Source: Platanthera guangdongensis (Eukaryota; Streptophyta; Magnoliopsida; Asparagales; Orchidaceae). Taken from it: DNA of 64,000 nt. The position numbers were made by a program, and so were the translations under genes. Positions 1 to 10,814 of this stretch are shown piece by piece (the first letter of the stretch is position 1; each line of letters starts with the position of its first letter). Under the pieces are notes generated by a model. It saw only the letters and a list, made by a program, of their open reading frames with translations. It ran no database searches and was not told where the DNA came from. The stretch lies in the NCBI GenBank assembly GCA_039583875.1, contig CM077152.1:20249538-20313537 (forward strand), written 5' to 3'.

Positions 1-159
1 CGTGCATAACTAATTCATTTGAGCGAAAATTGTTGTTGGGATATAACGCGGAAACTATCCTCTAGGCACAACAAATAAATACAGAGATACACGAACACAT
101 AAATCTGAACAAATCACTGCATACAAAATTAATGTAACTGCGATAATAATACATGAAGA

Positions 160-560
160 AATGTACCGACGTCTGTTACAGAATACACCGCGGAGGAGCC
201 GAACTCGCTCGATCCGCAGGAGAGAGAATTGTCTGAGCTGCAATCCGCTAGCAAAACGGACGCACAAGGTTCACCGAAAACCTTCATTGTCAGATGACGA
301 CCAAACCACCCGCCTCCATCGGAGAAGCACCGCCGAGGCCAACTGCACTCACGCACGCCATTGACGTCAAGACGCACCACTGGAGAGAAACACCATCCAG
401 GCTACTGCACTCCCGCATGCCTTCGCCGCCACGCCCGTTCCATCGGAGAGAAACTCCGTCAAGGCTACTGCACCACCGCAAGCCTTCGCCACCACGCCCG
501 CACCACATCATCGCCTCTAAGAACGGCAAACACTCACTCATCCAAGACTAGCAACTATCA
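160..560. repeat. Dispersed repeat, copy 1 (homologous to 32955-33300)
   Basis: This stretch shares blocks with 32955-33300, for example a common block reading GGACGCACAAGGTTCACCGA followed by a purine/cytosine-rich part built on GGAGAGAAAC and CGAGGC-AACTGCAC. Short open frames in all phases have biased composition and no domain. The sharing suggests the 5' or LTR part of an old repeated element rather than a gene. The element type is not determined. Confidence 0.5.
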
Positions 561-1745
561 TCTCCAAAGCCGGGGGATGCGTCGGGGTTCCACATGGAAG
601 GAAGAAATAAGGTGAGAACGGTAAGTGATACGACCAAAATAGATTTACGTAATAACGTAAGTGCACGTGCCGAATCAAGTAATATAAAGTGAGTTAAGAT
701 CATTCCCTCGGAGTAGTGACTAATTTAGCGCTCGCAAGTACTATCTATACCCTTTCTTTAAATTCAAGCAGAGTGATTAAATGTGAATTTAGATTAAGAA
801 CAATTGAAAGAAGACAAAATTAAAACTAAATAACACTTACTTAAAAAGACTTTTATCAAGTTGGAGAAGTAGTCTCGTACGTAGATTTATTTTGCCTATT
901 GCGATGAGTTTTTATAGTGATCTTTCATGAAATAATTGATTACAATCCTGCAATGATTTGAAAGTAGAAGTCATCATCTCTCGATCTCAGAAATCCGTTT
1001 ATCCTAATTCTCCGAGTTATCTCTAACTTAGGTAAAACGAGAATAACATAAAATGCTCAAATCAATGTTGCCAACATACGAGGAAATCTCTTTCTCTCTT
1101 TATGCTATGTCGAACTTTATGCTACACTTACGTCACTCTTCTCTCGAATCTTGCAGCGCAGTATAAGGATTGAACTTTGTCTAAAGATTTACATGACTCC
1201 TCTCTCGAATCTCGTCGTGCAAAATAAAGGAATCAACCCTAAAATACGTAACTCCTCTCACGAATCTCACTACGTAAGTTAGGAGAATAATGCTTGATCC
1301 AAAAATTCCAAAAAATAAAACATAAATTCAACAAAGATAGGTTTTCAATCATCATAAAAGAGAAACTACAAACACCACATCACAATAAGTTAAAGTACTC
1401 GTCATGTACAATACCAAAAAAATTTAGTTCATGTTTGAGGAATGAAACCACACAACAAGGAAGATCTTAATAGACATGCTTTTAGAAATGAAAATGATGC
1501 AGAAATTTGCGTGTAGATCTTACTTTAGAGCCTTCTTAAAACCACGACAGTACACCCCGGCGCCCGCGTTACTCCCTTTGGTGATCCAGTAGCCGGAAAT
1601 CTACTCTCCCCGAAGACCTAGCAGCGCAAAACCTTATATTTTTCCTAGCATTTTCTGGTTGCCGAAAAGACAACGGTATTTTCCCAAACTTTTCTCCAAA
1701 TTTCTTATGATCGAAATCTGTTTGCGATGACAAGGACCATGTTTT
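561..1745. other. Intergenic, nothing recognised
   Basis: AT-rich sequence with no long frame, no terminal repeats and no RNA gene that I can see. Several loosely repeated phrases around CTCTCGAATCT (about 1140, 1200 and 1260) suggest a decayed short repeat. Confidence 0.5.
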
Positions 1746-1849
1746 TTTTATTGAGGGGACCCTTACAGCCGGAACATAGCTGTAACAGTAGTTTTCAACT
1801 GTAAAAATATTGTATTGATTGTATTACGAATATAAACATACCGTATCGA

Positions 1850-3340
1850 ATGTGTTACGACTGTAAACATCACATATTGATTGAGTTACAATTGTAAACA
1901 TACCGTAAATTGAGTTACTAACGTCGTCAACTTCATCGAAACTTATATTTATGTCTAAGTTAACGTTAATTTCATCTATTAAAATTTTCTACTCCGTCTA
2001 CAGCGAATAACAAGTTTAAAGCGGCGGCGCATGAAAATGCAGGAGACATTTCTCTATAATATTTTTAAAAAAATTTTCTTCTATTACTTCAATTAAAGGA
2101 AGCCATCCGGAGTGTTGCTTAAAATAGTTAAGTTTTTGTGCGATATTTGCAAAATTTTCAACTACTAACGAGCTAGTGGATAATACACACCAGATAAAAA
2201 AACAGTCGTCCTATAAAAATATTTTAATAAATCCATATAATGAAATAGTACGTCTCAATCGTTATCAGTTAAATTATGATTATTTGTCATAGTGTAATAT
2301 TCTATAAGAAATATTTTTTTGTGTGAAACACTCTTTTTAACATTTTATATGTGGAGTTCCATCTTACATGCATATCAAATTGAGGTTTCAAATATTTTTG
2401 ACCTTGTGCGATCACAAATTTTCAAAAATCTTGACTTCGCTGTTTGGTACAATAAATAAATTTAAGCATAGTATGAATTTTCTCAACATATGGTTCCATA
2501 GCTTCTAAACTATCATGTACTACTAAGTTTAAAACGTGGCATACACATCGAGTGTGAAAAAACGCACCGTTGAGCATTGGTTTTAATTCATGTTTTAACC
2601 ACTCTACTGCGGTGTTGTTATTACTAGCGTTATCAAAAGAAATACTCATTATTTTATCTTTTATTTTAAATTCACGCAAACATTTAATAATTACCGAATA
2701 TATAGCCATACTTGTGTGCGGAAATTCAAAACCTTCAAAACATATTACGCGCTTATTTAAATTCCATGAAACGGGATCGATCCAATGAGCTGTTATACAA
2801 ATATAAGATAACCCTACTCTTACGCTACTACTCCAAACATCGCTCGTTAAACTCACACGTCCCTCAAAAGTTTCAAAAAATTTATTAAATCTTGTTTTGC
2901 GTCAAAATATAATTTAAGTGCGTCGTCACGTCTAATAGTGGATCTACTTACCTGTTGATATTTGGGCTGAAGCCCTTCGTGTATATACTCCGTCGTCTCA
3001 TCGTTGTCGTAGTGACTGAATGACAACCCACGTCTGATGACGTTTTTCACCTGTAGGTCTTGCTGTCTTGCTTGATCGTACGTCCAAATTTGTCCTGATG
3101 CTGATATTTGTCCCTGACTGGATTCGGGAGCTTGCTTTGCAAAACAGGACTTAACGTGTCTCGCTAGTGTTGAGTTGCCGGTAAGAGTTAGCAACTTTGA
3201 GCACAACTTGCACCGCGCCTTGAATCGTCGCTGACTTTAACCTTATCGAAATGCTCCCAGACGGGCGCCCTCCGATTATGCTCCACCACTTCGGTCGTGC
3301 TTTGAGTCGACGACGCCGGCGTTGAGGAGGACGATGTCAT
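1850..3340 (-). pseudogene. hAT-superfamily transposase pseudogene (BED finger type)
   Basis: Minus-strand remains of an Ac-like hAT transposase. The likely start is the ATG at 3340-3338, followed by a BED-finger region (APVWEHFDK, then KLCSKLLTLTGNSTLARH). The central part has the family block SLTSDVWSS near 2850, then DNASNN and a CHVLNLVV segment near 2530. Downstream pieces RWNSTYKML (about 2350) and LSGVYYPLAR (about 2180) continue in broken frames, and a last recognisable piece ends near 1880. I see at least two frameshifts (near 3210 and near 2870) and several stops, and the C-terminal dimerisation domain was not found. The GC-rich sequence at 3480-3665 is the expected type of hAT end on its 5' side. 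The gene is dead, old and 3'-truncated. Confidence 0.85.
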
Positions 3341-3344
3341 GCAG

Positions 3345-3501
3345 CGAGAGAGAGTAAGAGAGTAAGAGAGGGAGAGAGTAAGTGAGAGAGAGAGTGGAAG
3401 AGAGAGAGAGAGAGAAAGTGAGTGGTAGAGAGAGAGAGAGAGAGTGAGTGAGTGGAAGAGAGAGAGAGGGGATCAGGTAGGGGGGGGGGGGGGGGGGGGG
3501 G
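3345..3501. repeat. (GA)n microsatellite followed by a 22-base G run
   Basis: Irregular GAGA/GAGT tract from about 3345 to 3475, then an uninterrupted run of G at 3480-3501. It lies between the hAT terminus and the transposase start, in the 5' leader of the dead element. Low-complexity frames across it are artefacts. Confidence 0.9.
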
Positions 3502-3665
3502 TTCGGGCTTTGCCCGGCCCGGCCCGGGCCGGGCCGGGCTAGCCCCCAAAACCAGGGCCCTGTAAGGGCCCTGAGCCTGGTCTCGGCCCGGGCCGGGCCG
3601 AAATAGGCTTTCGCCGGGCCGGGCTCGGGCCGGCCCACTGGGCTCGGGCCTTTTGGACAGGCCTA
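3502..3665 (-). mobile_element. hAT-like GC-rich terminal region
   Basis: Dense GGGCC/GGCCCGG palindromic words ending at 3665. Read on the minus strand, the end is TAGGCCTGTCCAAAAGGCCC, which resembles the TAG-G-TGTCAAAA-GGCCCG ends of plant hAT elements. A second sequence of this kind starts at 63045. No 8-bp target duplication could be paired because the other end is missing. Confidence 0.6.
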
Positions 3666-4918
3666 ATGTAAAGTTTACGGAAAATCAAGTAGAATTGATT
3701 GTCAGAAATTTGGCGGTGTGACCTCAATAAGTGGTTGTCATTTCTTGAGGCTAGTGGGTAATTATGTTCCTATAGAAATTTTGAAACAACTCAGTTTCTG
3801 TCATTTTCATCTGCACTAAAGTACATGTTTGCTAAAAAGCTCGTTCGCGTATCCAACTTATGATATTTTTTTATCACTATTTCTGATTTATTTATATTTT
3901 TATGTTCAGCTTTCGAACAACAAAAACTTCTTCCTTTAATAATCATAGTATGTGTCCAAAAAATGTTCGGTTTTCGAACATTAAATCTCAAACTATGTGC
4001 ATAATTACAATACATTGTGTATGCCCCCACCTTTGTTTGAACAATAGTAAATCGAACAACAATCTCTCGGATTAAGAAAACAAAAAAAAAGATGAATTTA
4101 TTCAAACGTACATCACATTTTTAATCTTACCTTTAAAGCTAAACGTATCATTACAACCGTAATAATAAATTACGCCAGTAACACTATCGTTAACTAAAAT
4201 TACGATAGTAATTGATACTGTAATTTTTGTTCGTCACTCACATTGTCGTCTGCTCTGAAAATTTCCTCGACGACGACTTCAACTGAAGATTGCTCCCCAT
4301 TAAGCTGTAAATTGAGGGTAAAATTGGACTATCAAACCTTTTGAAAAGGGATAAACTACAAGATCTACAAAAGTTAAACATGACATGAACGGACAGTCAT
4401 CACTTACAATACCCGGATCACTACAAGCTTCTTCATCATCTGTCATGTCTGTGGGGAACGAAGACCTTTACGACAGCGGCGAGACCGGTGCTGCAGGAAG
4501 AAGACGACGACGTAAGGGGAAAACCTAGAAGGTGATTTAATTTTGAAAAACCTAAAGAAAGGGTTGGGCGGGAGGAATTGGCGGACTGCAAAAAAAAGGC
4601 AGTGGGCCCCGTGGTTAAGAAGGTGCTATTTATTGAGGCACATACCTCTATGAACCACGGTGGCACCATAAAATTCTCCCAATACAGAGAGACACCACCT
4701 GTCTTTTATTTTCCAAGCGTCATCTTCCTTGTCTGAAACGTAAAAACTCCAATTTTTTGCAAGTTGGTACCGCCTCCTCTGAAACAATCAACGACGTCGC
4801 CTGTGTGAATGAAAACTTATCTGCGACCGCCTCCTACGTTCAGATCTCCAAAACGCCGACTCCAAACAACCCTTGAAAGAAGCGCCGCCTCCACCCAAAA
4901 ACCGCACTGAAACCTAGC
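3666..4918. other. Intergenic, no gene recognised
   Basis: AT-rich to 4300, then mixed. A 77-codon minus-strand frame at 4436-4669 has no recognisable domain and sits in repeat-like sequence. I see no terminal repeats or RNA gene. Confidence 0.45.
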
Positions 4919-5230
4919 TCTGATATTACATGTTAGGTGAAACGATGCGGAAAAAATCAAAATCACATAACCAAAAACAATAAACACGATGTAATTTACG
5001 TGGTTCGGCGAAAAAACGCCTACGTCCACGGGAAGGGGCTATCCACTAGCAGTGGTGGGGGAGAAAAAGAAGAGGCCAATATAATATTAAAACTCAACAC
5101 AACTTCAAATCTCTCTCCCAAAAAAGAGAACCCTAACCACTGTATATTTATAGGAAAAATTAGGGCAAACTCAAAAAAAGACCAAAAAAAACCTCAAAAA
5201 ACAATAGGAACACATATATAGTTGCGGTGT
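4919..5230 (-). mobile_element. Copia-type LTR remnant with degenerate primer-binding site
   Basis: GCTCTGATATTACA at about 4919-4932 looks like a mutated copy of GCTCTGATACCA, the complement of the tRNA-iMet primer-binding site used by many plant copia elements. It is followed at once by TGTTAGGTG, a plausible LTR edge, and by CTGTATATTTATAGG near 5140, a minus-strand TATA box. No second LTR or coding region is attached, so this is a fragment. The far end is not determined. Confidence 0.4.
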
Positions 5231-5811
5231 CCAAAAGTCCGAAAAACGTTTCGTTTGGAAACAGATAACGGATTCTAAGGTCAATCTATAATATTTTGTG
5301 TGCGTGTCTTCCTGGCTAATAATAATAAATACTAAGTTCTTTCTTAAAACTAGATATTTATACATTTTCAAAGTATTAAATTCATTTTAAAATGAAATTC
5401 TCTGTTGAAAATTACAGGGACTGCTGATATAGGAGGAGCACTGGTAGACTGAGATCTTGATCAGGATGATCTTCTGGATGATGACAGTTAGAGTATTACT
5501 AGATTTCTTTATTTATCTTTGTTCAGATGATTGTTTAATTCTATTTTCACTTGTGTTTGGACTATTTTGCTCTCTGTTTGATTTGAGATGCTAGGGGTAT
5601 AGGGCATGTGCCCCGATTGTACTTGAGACTATGTTGTGAAGTGGCTGAGCTTTATTTTTGTTTATACGCGCATACTATTTTTTTGTTTACGTCTAATATG
5701 TTAAACAAATGCTGGACACGGTTGTGAATGATTCACGTTTGGCTATACAATGCACAAACCACCCTTTTTTCCGACGTCGGATTTACGAAGGACATAGGAG
5801 AAGATTTTAGA
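5231..5811. other. Intergenic, nothing recognised
   Basis: AT-rich sequence with no supported gene or repeat boundary. Confidence 0.5.
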
Positions 5812-6240
5812 TATATTAAGGTGATTGTTAACCGCAACCTGTTTTTTTCTAGTCACACCCCAAAATCTCTTAATTTTTCGCGCTTTTTCGAAATACGCTT
5901 TGTACATGCAATTTCAGGAAAAGTGTTCAACACGAAAGTTGTAGATCTCGACGAGATCTAAAACTTTCGTGTTTATCACTTTTCCTAAAAATGCATGTAC
6001 AAGGCGTACTTTGAAAATATGCTCAGGTTTTGCGCCTTTTCGAAATACGTCTTGTACATGCAATTTCAGGAAACATGTTCACCACAAAAGTTGTAGATCT
6101 CGTCGAGATCTACATCTTTGTGTTGAACATTTTTCTTGAAATTGCATGTACATGACATATTTCGAAAAGGCGCAAAAATTAGAAGATTTTGGGGTGCGAC
6201 TAGCCATTAACGGGTTGCGGTTAACAATCACCTATATTAA
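5812..6240. mobile_element. Foldback MITE, 413 bp, with 8-bp target duplication TATATTAA
   Basis: The element spans 5820-6232. It begins GGTGATTGTTAACCGCAACC and ends with the reverse complement of that sequence. TATATTAA lies directly outside both ends (5812-5819 and 6233-6240). The arms continue inward (CACCCCAAAATCT against AGATTTTGGGGTG), so nearly the whole element folds on itself. Inside are two successive smaller hairpins, each centred on a TAGATCTCG-CGAGATCTA palindrome. The length, lack of coding capacity and 8-bp duplication fit a non-autonomous hAT- or Mutator-type foldback element; the ends do not settle which. Confidence 0.88.
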
Positions 6241-6375
6241 TATATGTTCGCAAGTGTCGAGACCGATTCACAGTGTCTTATTGGGTTCGTGTCACTCTAG
6301 GGCTAGACTTTACGCTGGAGATACTATATAAATCATATTTCAAACTTGATAGAGCATATGAACTATCTTGAGCGA
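6241..6375. repeat. Dispersed repeat, inverted relative to 32095-32250
   Basis: The reverse complement shares ordered blocks with 32095-32250, including TCTATCAAGTTTGAAATATG, a TATAGTATCT block, TGACACGAA and GTGAATCGG. The copies are diverged. The element class is unknown. Confidence 0.6.
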
Positions 6376-6773
6376 AGTCAAACCCCCAACAAGCACAAGT
6401 AGTGGTTTAAGGGCCACGTATAGCAAAAATAAAAAATACGTATATTCAATTAAGACGTCCTTATATAAATTGTCTGGTTATTGGTTTAATTTGAATCTCC
6501 AACAAATTTTTCCATGCCATTTTCCAAACCGGATGAAAAATGCTGCCGTAAGTCAACTTCATATACAATTTGCCGTGACAAGAGCGCAGCGTGTACAAGT
6601 GCATCAACTACTGCACCACAAAAAATCAATTTTAGCCAAAGCTCACCTCGAACAGCATGGATCATGCCTTCTATATCAACACTGAACCACAGCCATCCAA
6701 TTCACTCTCCTTTAATTATTCCAACGGCTGTAAATGTTTCTGTCAAAGTGTCCCTCGATCCACCCTGAACTCC

Positions 6774-6783
6774 TATAAAAAAA
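6774..6783 (+). promoter_or_regulatory. Probable TATA box of the FRO gene
   Basis: TATAAAAAAA lies about 45 bases upstream of the proposed FRO start at 6823, a workable spacing for a plant gene with a short leader. The call rests on position and sequence only; no metal-response element was identified. Confidence 0.4.
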
Positions 6784-6822
6784 TGGGCTACTTTCCTGCA
6801 CAATTCCAGAAGCAAATCAATC

Positions 6823-9355
6823 ATGAGGAGCATCACAGCTTCATCTTCTCCAAATCCCTCTGAAGGTAGAAGAAGGCTGCTGGTAATTACATTCATGAAA
6901 GTAATGCTGGGTCTTGTCTTCCTGGGCTGGCTCACCATGTGGATTATGATGCCAACACAAACTTGCAGAAATAAATGGAGTCCTAAGATCACAGCAGCAA
7001 CAGACTCCACATTTCTGGGAAAACAAGGTTACTTTACTCAATTTCCATGTTTTTTCTAAGAAGATTTTGATTGAGGCGTTGAGATTGTATACTTGCAGGA
7101 ACACGGATTTTGATATTCACGTTCCCAATCTTGTTCATAGCTGTTTGTGGCTGCGTTTATCTGCATCTGGTGCAGGAAAGAAGTCATGAGCTCATAAGGT
7201 AGTAGTTTGATGTTAAAAATAGATTTTACAGAGCAATCTGTTTTTTAAACTTTCAACTACTGTAATAATTTACAGGAACAGTAAAGCCCAGCGCCTGAAA
7301 GCATGGAAGAGACCAGTGATAGTGAAAGGCCCCCTCGGCGTTCTCTCAGCAATGGAACTCATGTTCTGCTTCCAATTTCTTGCTCTCATCGTCTGGTCTT
7401 TCTCAATGTTCCTCAGCAATGACTTTTCCAAACTCACTTCCAAATCTGCTGCGGACTATGGGGAAAAACTGTAAAAGTCGTCTTCTTTTTCTTCTTCCTA
7501 AGATTATTCTGGTGAACCGGTAGAGCTGATCATAAATTTTTGTTTTTTTACAGATGGGAAGCAAAGTTATATGATGCCGGTGTTTATCTTGGATTAGCGG
7601 GTAACATCTGCATTGCCTTCCTTTTCTTCCCCGTCACCCGAATGTCCAGTCTTCTTCCTCTCATCGGCCTCACCTCGGAGTCAAGCATCAAGTATCACAT
7701 ATGGCTAGGCCACTTGGCCCTGACTCTGTTCTCAGCTCACGGCCTCTGTTTCATTGTAACCTGGGCCTCCTCCGACCAAATATCCGAGGTAATTAATTAC
7801 TTACTTAAAGCAGCTCGCAAAATACTCCTTTTTATTCGAAAATCAGCTGATCACAGATTCACAATGCGAGTTTTGATGATGGCAGATGCTGAAATGGGAA
7901 CTTACCGGCGTTTCCAACGTCGCCGGAGAAATTGCTCTGGCTACTGGGCTGGTGATGTGGGCGGCGACATTGCCTCGCGTCAGGCGCAAAATGTTCGAGC
8001 TTTTCTTCTACACCCACCACCTATACTTTATTTTCCTCATTTTTTTTCTCCTTCACGTCGGCGTCTCCTTCTTCTCCCACGTTCTTCCTGGAATATACCT
8101 TTTTCTCGTCGACCGGTATTTGAGGTTTCTGCAATCCCGGCGGCGGGTGAGGCTGCTCTCTGCTCGTCTCTTGCCTTCGGAAGTGGTTGAGCTCAACTTC
8201 GCCAAGAGTCCCGGTCAGTGGTTCCACATCTTCTCTATAGAAATTTCAGATTCGTACAATTAGTAACATCTAATTTAACAATGTTTTTGAGGGAATTTTC
8301 CAGAGTTGAGGTATGCGCCGACGAGTGTTGTGTTCATCAACATCCCCAGCATTTCATGGATTCAATGGCATCCGTTCACTGTGAGCTCCAGCAGCAATTT
8401 GGAACCAGACGTGCTTAGTGTTTTGATCAAGAAGGAAGGAAGCTGGACGCAAAAGCTGTGCCAAACGCTTTCTCACTCGTCCCTAGAAAGTCTCCGTGCT
8501 TCAGTGGAAGGCCCCTATAGCCCTGTTTCTTTCGACTTCCTAAGGTTCCAATTACCATTTTCTTTCACTCCTTTTTACAGAATGAATGAATGAAAATTTG
8601 AAAGTCTCTAATTTTTCATCAATGCAGATACGATTCTCTTATACTGGTTAGCGGCGGCAGTGGAATCACCCCCTTCATCTCCATAATCCGCGACCTTGTC
8701 CACAAAAACAGAGCACTCTGTGTCACAACCCCCAGCATCCTCCTTCTCTGTTCCTTCAAATCCTCATCAGACCTCAGAATCCTTGACCTCCTCCTTCCCA
8801 AAAACTCCTCCTTTTCCAATCTCAATCTCTGCATCGAAGCCTTCATAACCAGAGAACAATGTCAATCTCCCCCTTCGTCCCATCCCGACGACACCATTCA
8901 ATCTCTCTGCTTCAAATCCAACTCTTCTGCTGCTCCTCTGTATCCGCTGCTCGGCCCCAACGCCTGGCTCTACCTCGCCGCCATCCTTTCCTCCTCCTTC
9001 GTCGCCTTCCTCCTCCTCATCGGCATCCTGACTCGGTATTATATATTCCCTATTGATCACGGCACAGATGAGATTTTCTCTTATACAAAGAGGTCGATGC
9101 TGAACCTGTTGTTCATGTGCTTCTGCATCGCAATGGCTGCGAGTGGGGCTGTGCTGTGGAACAAGAGGAGTCTGGCGTTGTACGCAAAGCAGAGGAGAGT
9201 CATGAGCGCGTTGACTCCGATGACATCGCCGAGTTCGTGGACGGGCGGCGGCGCTTCCGTTTCGGCTCCGGCGGAGATTGAAGGCGGCGCCGAGTCGCAT
9301 GAGTCGGTTTGGCGAGTCACCAAACTTCACTATGGCAGCAGGCCGGACTTGAAGA
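6823..9355 (+). CDS. FRO: Ferric reductase oxidase (FRO family), seven exons visible, last exon missing
   Basis: Membrane flavocytochrome that passes electrons from NADPH through FAD and two hemes to chelated Fe(III) or Cu(II). Proposed exons: 6823-7027, 7099-7198, 7276-7470, 7554-7788, 7886-8213, 8304-8544, 8628-9355. All introns are GT-AG, phases agree, and about 677 codons stay open. The start is the first ATG ahead of a basic N-terminus and membrane segment LGLVFLGWLTMWIMM. Heme-ligand candidates are H215 and H229 (X13 spacing) and H289 and H302. The FAD motif HPFT is at 377-380, and the NADPH motif GGSGITP is at 444-450. Further membrane segments follow near LAAILSSSFVAFLLLIGIL. Family members run about 700-750 residues and end with a short exon carrying the CGP-type NADPH motif. 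After the donor at 9356 no such exon is visible, and repeats begin at 9448. It is either a truncated pseudogene or a gene whose last exon lies beyond the repeats. Confidence 0.9.
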
Positions 9356-9447
9356 GTAAGACAGTATTATTATATTTAATATTGAACTTTCTCATTAAAT
9401 ATTGAGTAAATTTTTTATAACCCCATTTTTTTAATTATAGTTAATAA

Positions 9448-9663
9448 CCATCTAATTCATCATAATTTAAAATTTTTCTAATCTTTAGATATATGTGAAT
9501 AAATGATATTTGTTAGGTCTATATCCTCTACTTTTTTTGAGACTTTGCGGGTGGGGGATCCTTGCGACTAATCGGGCATTCTGTTTGGGTCACTGTTGTG
9601 GTTTGTGGGATAAAGATAAATTTTGATGGTGATGTGGGTCAGGGTCCTGACAGGGGCGGGGAT
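9448..9663 (+). repeat. 216-bp direct repeat, left copy (D1)
   Basis: Runs from CCATCTAATTCATC to GGGGCGGGGAT and matches 12812-13027 over the same length with scattered substitutions. It starts 92 bases after the FRO exon 7 donor and ends exactly where the gypsy-like LTR begins. Copy D2 continues past this point with unrelated sequence, so the right-hand continuation of D1 has been lost. Confidence 0.8.
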
Positions 9664-10618
9664 TGTTGGAACCAAAAACTGACCCTCAACAAGAGTTCAA
9701 ATCCTGGGATGTAGCTAACACTTACTTCTCACAAGCGCAGACCCCTGACCAGCTACAAGGAACCAAAGAATTGACCCTAGACTACAGCACGGAGGTCCCT
9801 CCACTAACCCGAAAGATCTCAGAGCGTTTCCCTTCTTTAGTCAAGTGCTGAGCTAAGGATACCTCAGAAAACGCTACAAGACTTCAGAAAATGAAAAATC
9901 CTGCCTTCTGAGATATCCTGGGGGTCTATTTATATATTTCAAAGAGTTGGTCTGCAAACAGCGTAGCTCTGCTGTTCAAAAGGGCTATATGCAGCCCAGC
10001 TAGGTCTGCTAACAACGTAACTTCGCTGTTCTGAGAAGCCAAATGCAAATCTTTAAGGTCATCCAGGTAATTTTACCTCTGAATCCTACCGGGCAGGAGG
10101 CCTTCCGCATAACTAGGCTGAAGCCTTTCCACCTACTTCACTTATCTGACCGAACCATCCTTGGCCCAAGAAAACCTGTCTAGGTACTGATGCGTTGAGA
10201 GTGAGAGATACACTCAACGCCTCAAGACAAAAAACATTGAGAGCATTGATAGCGAGAACTACACTCAACGTCTTAAGTCGAGAAGCATTGAGAGCGAGAG
10301 CTACACTCAAAGCCTCGAGACAAAGAGCGTTGAGAGTGTTGAAAGCGAGAGCTACACTCAACCCCTCAAGACAAAAAGTGTTGAGAGCGAGGGCTACACT
10401 CAGCTCCTTAAGCCGAGAAGCGTTGAGAGCATCGAGTGAAGGAGCTACACTCAACGCCTTAGGACCAAAGAGTTCTGCCCACTCCGGGGGCCTTCCGCCC
10501 ACACAGGCGGAAGCCTTTTCGGCAACTTAAGAGGAAGCATTTCCGCCTGTCTAGCGAAAGGCTCTTGAGTTACCTGTCCTTGGGGAAAAGACTCACTCGG
10601 CGAATACAAGGTTGTACA
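9664..10618 (-). mobile_element. Gypsy-like LTR, copy 1 (955 bp)
   Basis: Starts TGTTGGAACC and ends GGTTGTACA. It aligns in order with the two solo LTRs at 13949-14740 and 52402-53360: a TCAGAGCGTTTCCCTTC-like block, a TATTTATA block near 9930, GGTCTGC-AACA-CGTA blocks and the terminal GGTTGTACA. The TATTTATA block reads as a TATA box on the minus strand, so the LTR is taken as minus. The five bases outside the ends (GGGAT and CAATC) do not match. It could be a solo LTR with a damaged flank or one LTR of a partial element. The superfamily is inferred from length and style only. Confidence 0.7.
10185..10465. repeat. Palindromic minisatellite inside the gypsy-like LTR
   Basis: Five to six irregular units of about 50-60 bp alternate GCGTTGAGAG with CTACACTCAACGCC, so every unit contains inverted copies of GTTGAG. 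The corresponding parts of the other two LTR copies (about 14470-14600 and 53120-53275) hold different short inverted arrays. The region is therefore a fast-changing part of this LTR family. Confidence 0.75.
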
Positions 10619-10732
10619 CAATCTCCGCTCTTAGCGAGCGAGTCCTACGCTCAAAAAGAAAAGTCCAACCCCTAATATTCGGTGAGTGCTTGCGGACCAG
10701 GAAGAGAATCTTTTGCGGGTCCCACTTCGTCC

Positions 10733-10742
10733 CTATATATAT
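10733..10742 (+). promoter_or_regulatory. Possible TATA box ahead of the spliced reading frame
   Basis: CTATATATAT lies about 80 bases upstream of the ATG at 10815. It is a weak call, based on position and sequence. Confidence 0.3.
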
Positions 10743-10814
10743 GCCCAGACATGTCTCCAAGACATCGTTCATCCTACTACTACTTATCGCTTGAGCTCTC
10801 GCGTTGCTTCGAAG

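Noticed and set aside
8619..9330. Minus-strand frames across FRO exon 7
   Set aside because: The plus strand carries the FRO protein with matching splice phases and motifs.
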